Positions 5,076 through 6,063 of a stretch of DNA of 6,063 nucleotides are shown piece after piece. The translations under genes and the position numbers were made by a program. Location: the NCBI GenBank assembly GCA_025935515.1, contig JAICVC010000125.1:1-6063 (forward strand), written 5' to 3'. Position 1 is the first letter of the stretch. Every line of letters begins with the position of its first letter. The notes under the pieces are model-generated. The model made no database searches. It had not been told where the DNA came from and saw only the letters and a list, made by a program, of their open reading frames with translations. Origin of the DNA: Sphingomonas sp. Its GTDB lineage: Bacteria > Pseudomonadota > Alphaproteobacteria > Sphingomonadales > Sphingomonadaceae.

Positions 5076-6063
5076 CTAGCGGATGACGCGCGTCACGTGG
5101 CCCATCTTTCGGCCGGGGCGCGCATCGTCCTTTCCATAGAGATGGAGGTGAACCCCCCGCTCGGCGAAGAGCTCGGGCCAGCGCTCGACGTCGGCGCCGA
5201 TGAGGTTGTCCATCACCGCATGGCCGCGCGTGAGGCCCGTGATTCCCGGCGGCAGCCCGCAGATGGCACGGATATGCTGCTCGAACTGCGAAGTGACCGC
5301 GCCTTCGATGGTCCAGTGCCCGCTGTTATGGACCCTCGGTGCGATCTCGTTGACGATCGGGCCATCTGCGCTGGCGAAGAATTCAACGGTGAGGACGCCG
5401 ACATGGCCGAGCGCCTCGGCAACCGCCAGCGCCGCCTCTCGCGCTTTGGCGACCTGCACCGCGCACGCCTCGCTGCATGGCACGGTCGAGCGGCGAAGAA
5501 TTCCTTCATCATGCTCGTTCTCTGGCGAATCCCAGAAGACATGGCCTCCATCGTCCCAGCGAGCGAGGATCACCGAGAATTCCGCGAAAAAGTCGATGCC
5601 GGCTTCGGCCACCGCGGGCTCTTCGCCGATCGCCGCCCAGCCCGCTTCGACCTCACTCTCGCCGCGGATCCAGGCCTGGCCCTTGCCGTCATAACCGTAG
5701 CGGCGGGTCTTGAGCACGACGGGCGTGCCCAACTCGGCGAGTGCCGCTCGTGCTTCGTCAAGTGAGGAGATGGCGCGCCATGGCGCGACGCGGCCGCGGC
5801 ATTCCTCGATGAATTGCTTCTCGGTCGCGCGATCCTGGGCGATGGCGAGCGAACGGACGCCCGGCCGCAGCTTGTCGCCGAGAGCTTTCAAAGGCTCGAC
5901 CGGGAGATTTTCGAATTCGTAGGTGGCAACGTCTACGCTCTCACCGAAGCGCGTGATCGCTTCAACGCTTTCGAATGCCGCCCGCGTCCGATAGGCCGCG
6001 ACGTCGTCGGCGCAGGAAGATTCGTGCGGATCGTAAATGTGGGTCTTGTAGCCTAGCTGGGCC
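5076..6063 (-). CDS. purK: N5-carboxyaminoimidazole ribonucleotide synthetase PurK (5' end outside the window)
   Basis: PurK uses ATP and bicarbonate to carboxylate AIR to N5-CAIR in de novo purine synthesis (EC 6.3.4.18); PurE then converts the product to CAIR. The window holds the last 328 residues in frame from 6062; roughly 25 N-terminal residues, including the usual GGGQLGRM nucleotide-fold motif, lie beyond the edge. Visible residues 1-53 (AQLGYKTHIYDP, then ATYEFENLP) complete the preATP-grasp domain. The ATP-grasp domain follows, with KTRRYGYDGKGQ (118-129), the EFSVILAR strand (161-168), VEFF (226-229) and NEIAPRVHNSGHWT (238-251), the PurK signature that binds metal-ATP and AIR. The C-terminal domain ends YGKDDARPGRKMGHVTRV, as in other PurK proteins. 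A frame beginning at 5891 is not the true start: that codon is TTG inside ENLPVEPLKA. purE commonly sits just upstream of purK in proteobacteria, so it is expected beyond 6063 but is not seen. Confidence 0.97.
   Translation of the reverse strand, partial: AQLGYKTHIYDPHESSCADDVAAYRTRAAFESVEAITRFGESVDVATYEFENLPVEPLKALGDKLRPGVRSLAIAQDRATEKQFIEECRGRVAPWRAISSLDEARAALAELGTPVVLKTRRYGYDGKGQAWIRGESEVEAGWAAIGEEPAVAEAGIDFFAEFSVILARWDDGGHVFWDSPENEHDEGILRRSTVPCSEACAVQVAKAREAALAVAEALGHVGVLTVEFFASADGPIVNEIAPRVHNSGHWTIEGAVTSQFEQHIRAICGLPPGITGLTRGHAVMDNLIGADVERWPELFAERGVHLHLYGKDDARPGRKMGHVTRVIR

Noticed and set aside
5097..5765. Plus-strand open frame of 222 codons opposite purK
   Set aside because: It is antisense to conserved purK motifs and has no recognisable domain or ribosome binding site.
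5889..5891. TTG at 5891 as the start of purK
   Set aside because: The frame continues upstream to the window edge with typical PurK sequence (AQLGYKTHIYDP, YEFENLP), so this codon is an internal leucine.

Overview
The window is GC-rich bacterial chromosome, very probably from an alphaproteobacterium of the sphingomonad type. Three things point there. One gene encodes a secreted protein with a PEPxxWA C-terminal sorting signal, a variant common in Sphingomonadales and relatives. A CtrA-type box (TTAA-N7-TTAA) lies upstream of that gene. Codon use is GC-biased enough to leave long spurious open frames opposite the real genes. This is inference from sequence, not a taxonomic assignment.

Layout, left to right: (1) 10-567, minus, a PEPxxWA-CTERM surface/secreted protein of unknown role; (2) 568-787, a 220-base AT-richer intergenic stretch with its promoter candidate and the CtrA-like box; (3) 788-1681, minus, an alpha/beta hydrolase of the non-heme chloroperoxidase-like family; (4) 1682-1962, a divergent intergenic region carrying the ribosome binding sites of the hydrolase and of the next gene, with GC-rich hairpin potential and a widely spaced inverted repeat; (5) 1963-4761, plus, a periplasmic two-domain M16 zinc metalloprotease with one active and one degenerate half; (6) 4803-5072, plus, a small two-helix membrane protein whose start codon lies inside a 12-pair hairpin; (7) 5076-6063, minus, purK, cut off at its 5' end by the window edge and convergent with the small gene with 3 bases between stop codons.

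The genes do not form an obvious shared pathway. purK is purine biosynthesis, the M16 protease is envelope proteolysis, the hydrolase is a cytoplasmic enzyme of unknown substrate, and the PEP-CTERM protein is exported. I see no tRNA, rRNA, CRISPR array, insertion sequence or phage gene, and no convincing new multi-gene system. The items most worth checking are regulatory: the CtrA-like box upstream of the PEP-CTERM gene, and the hairpin over the start codon of the small membrane protein.
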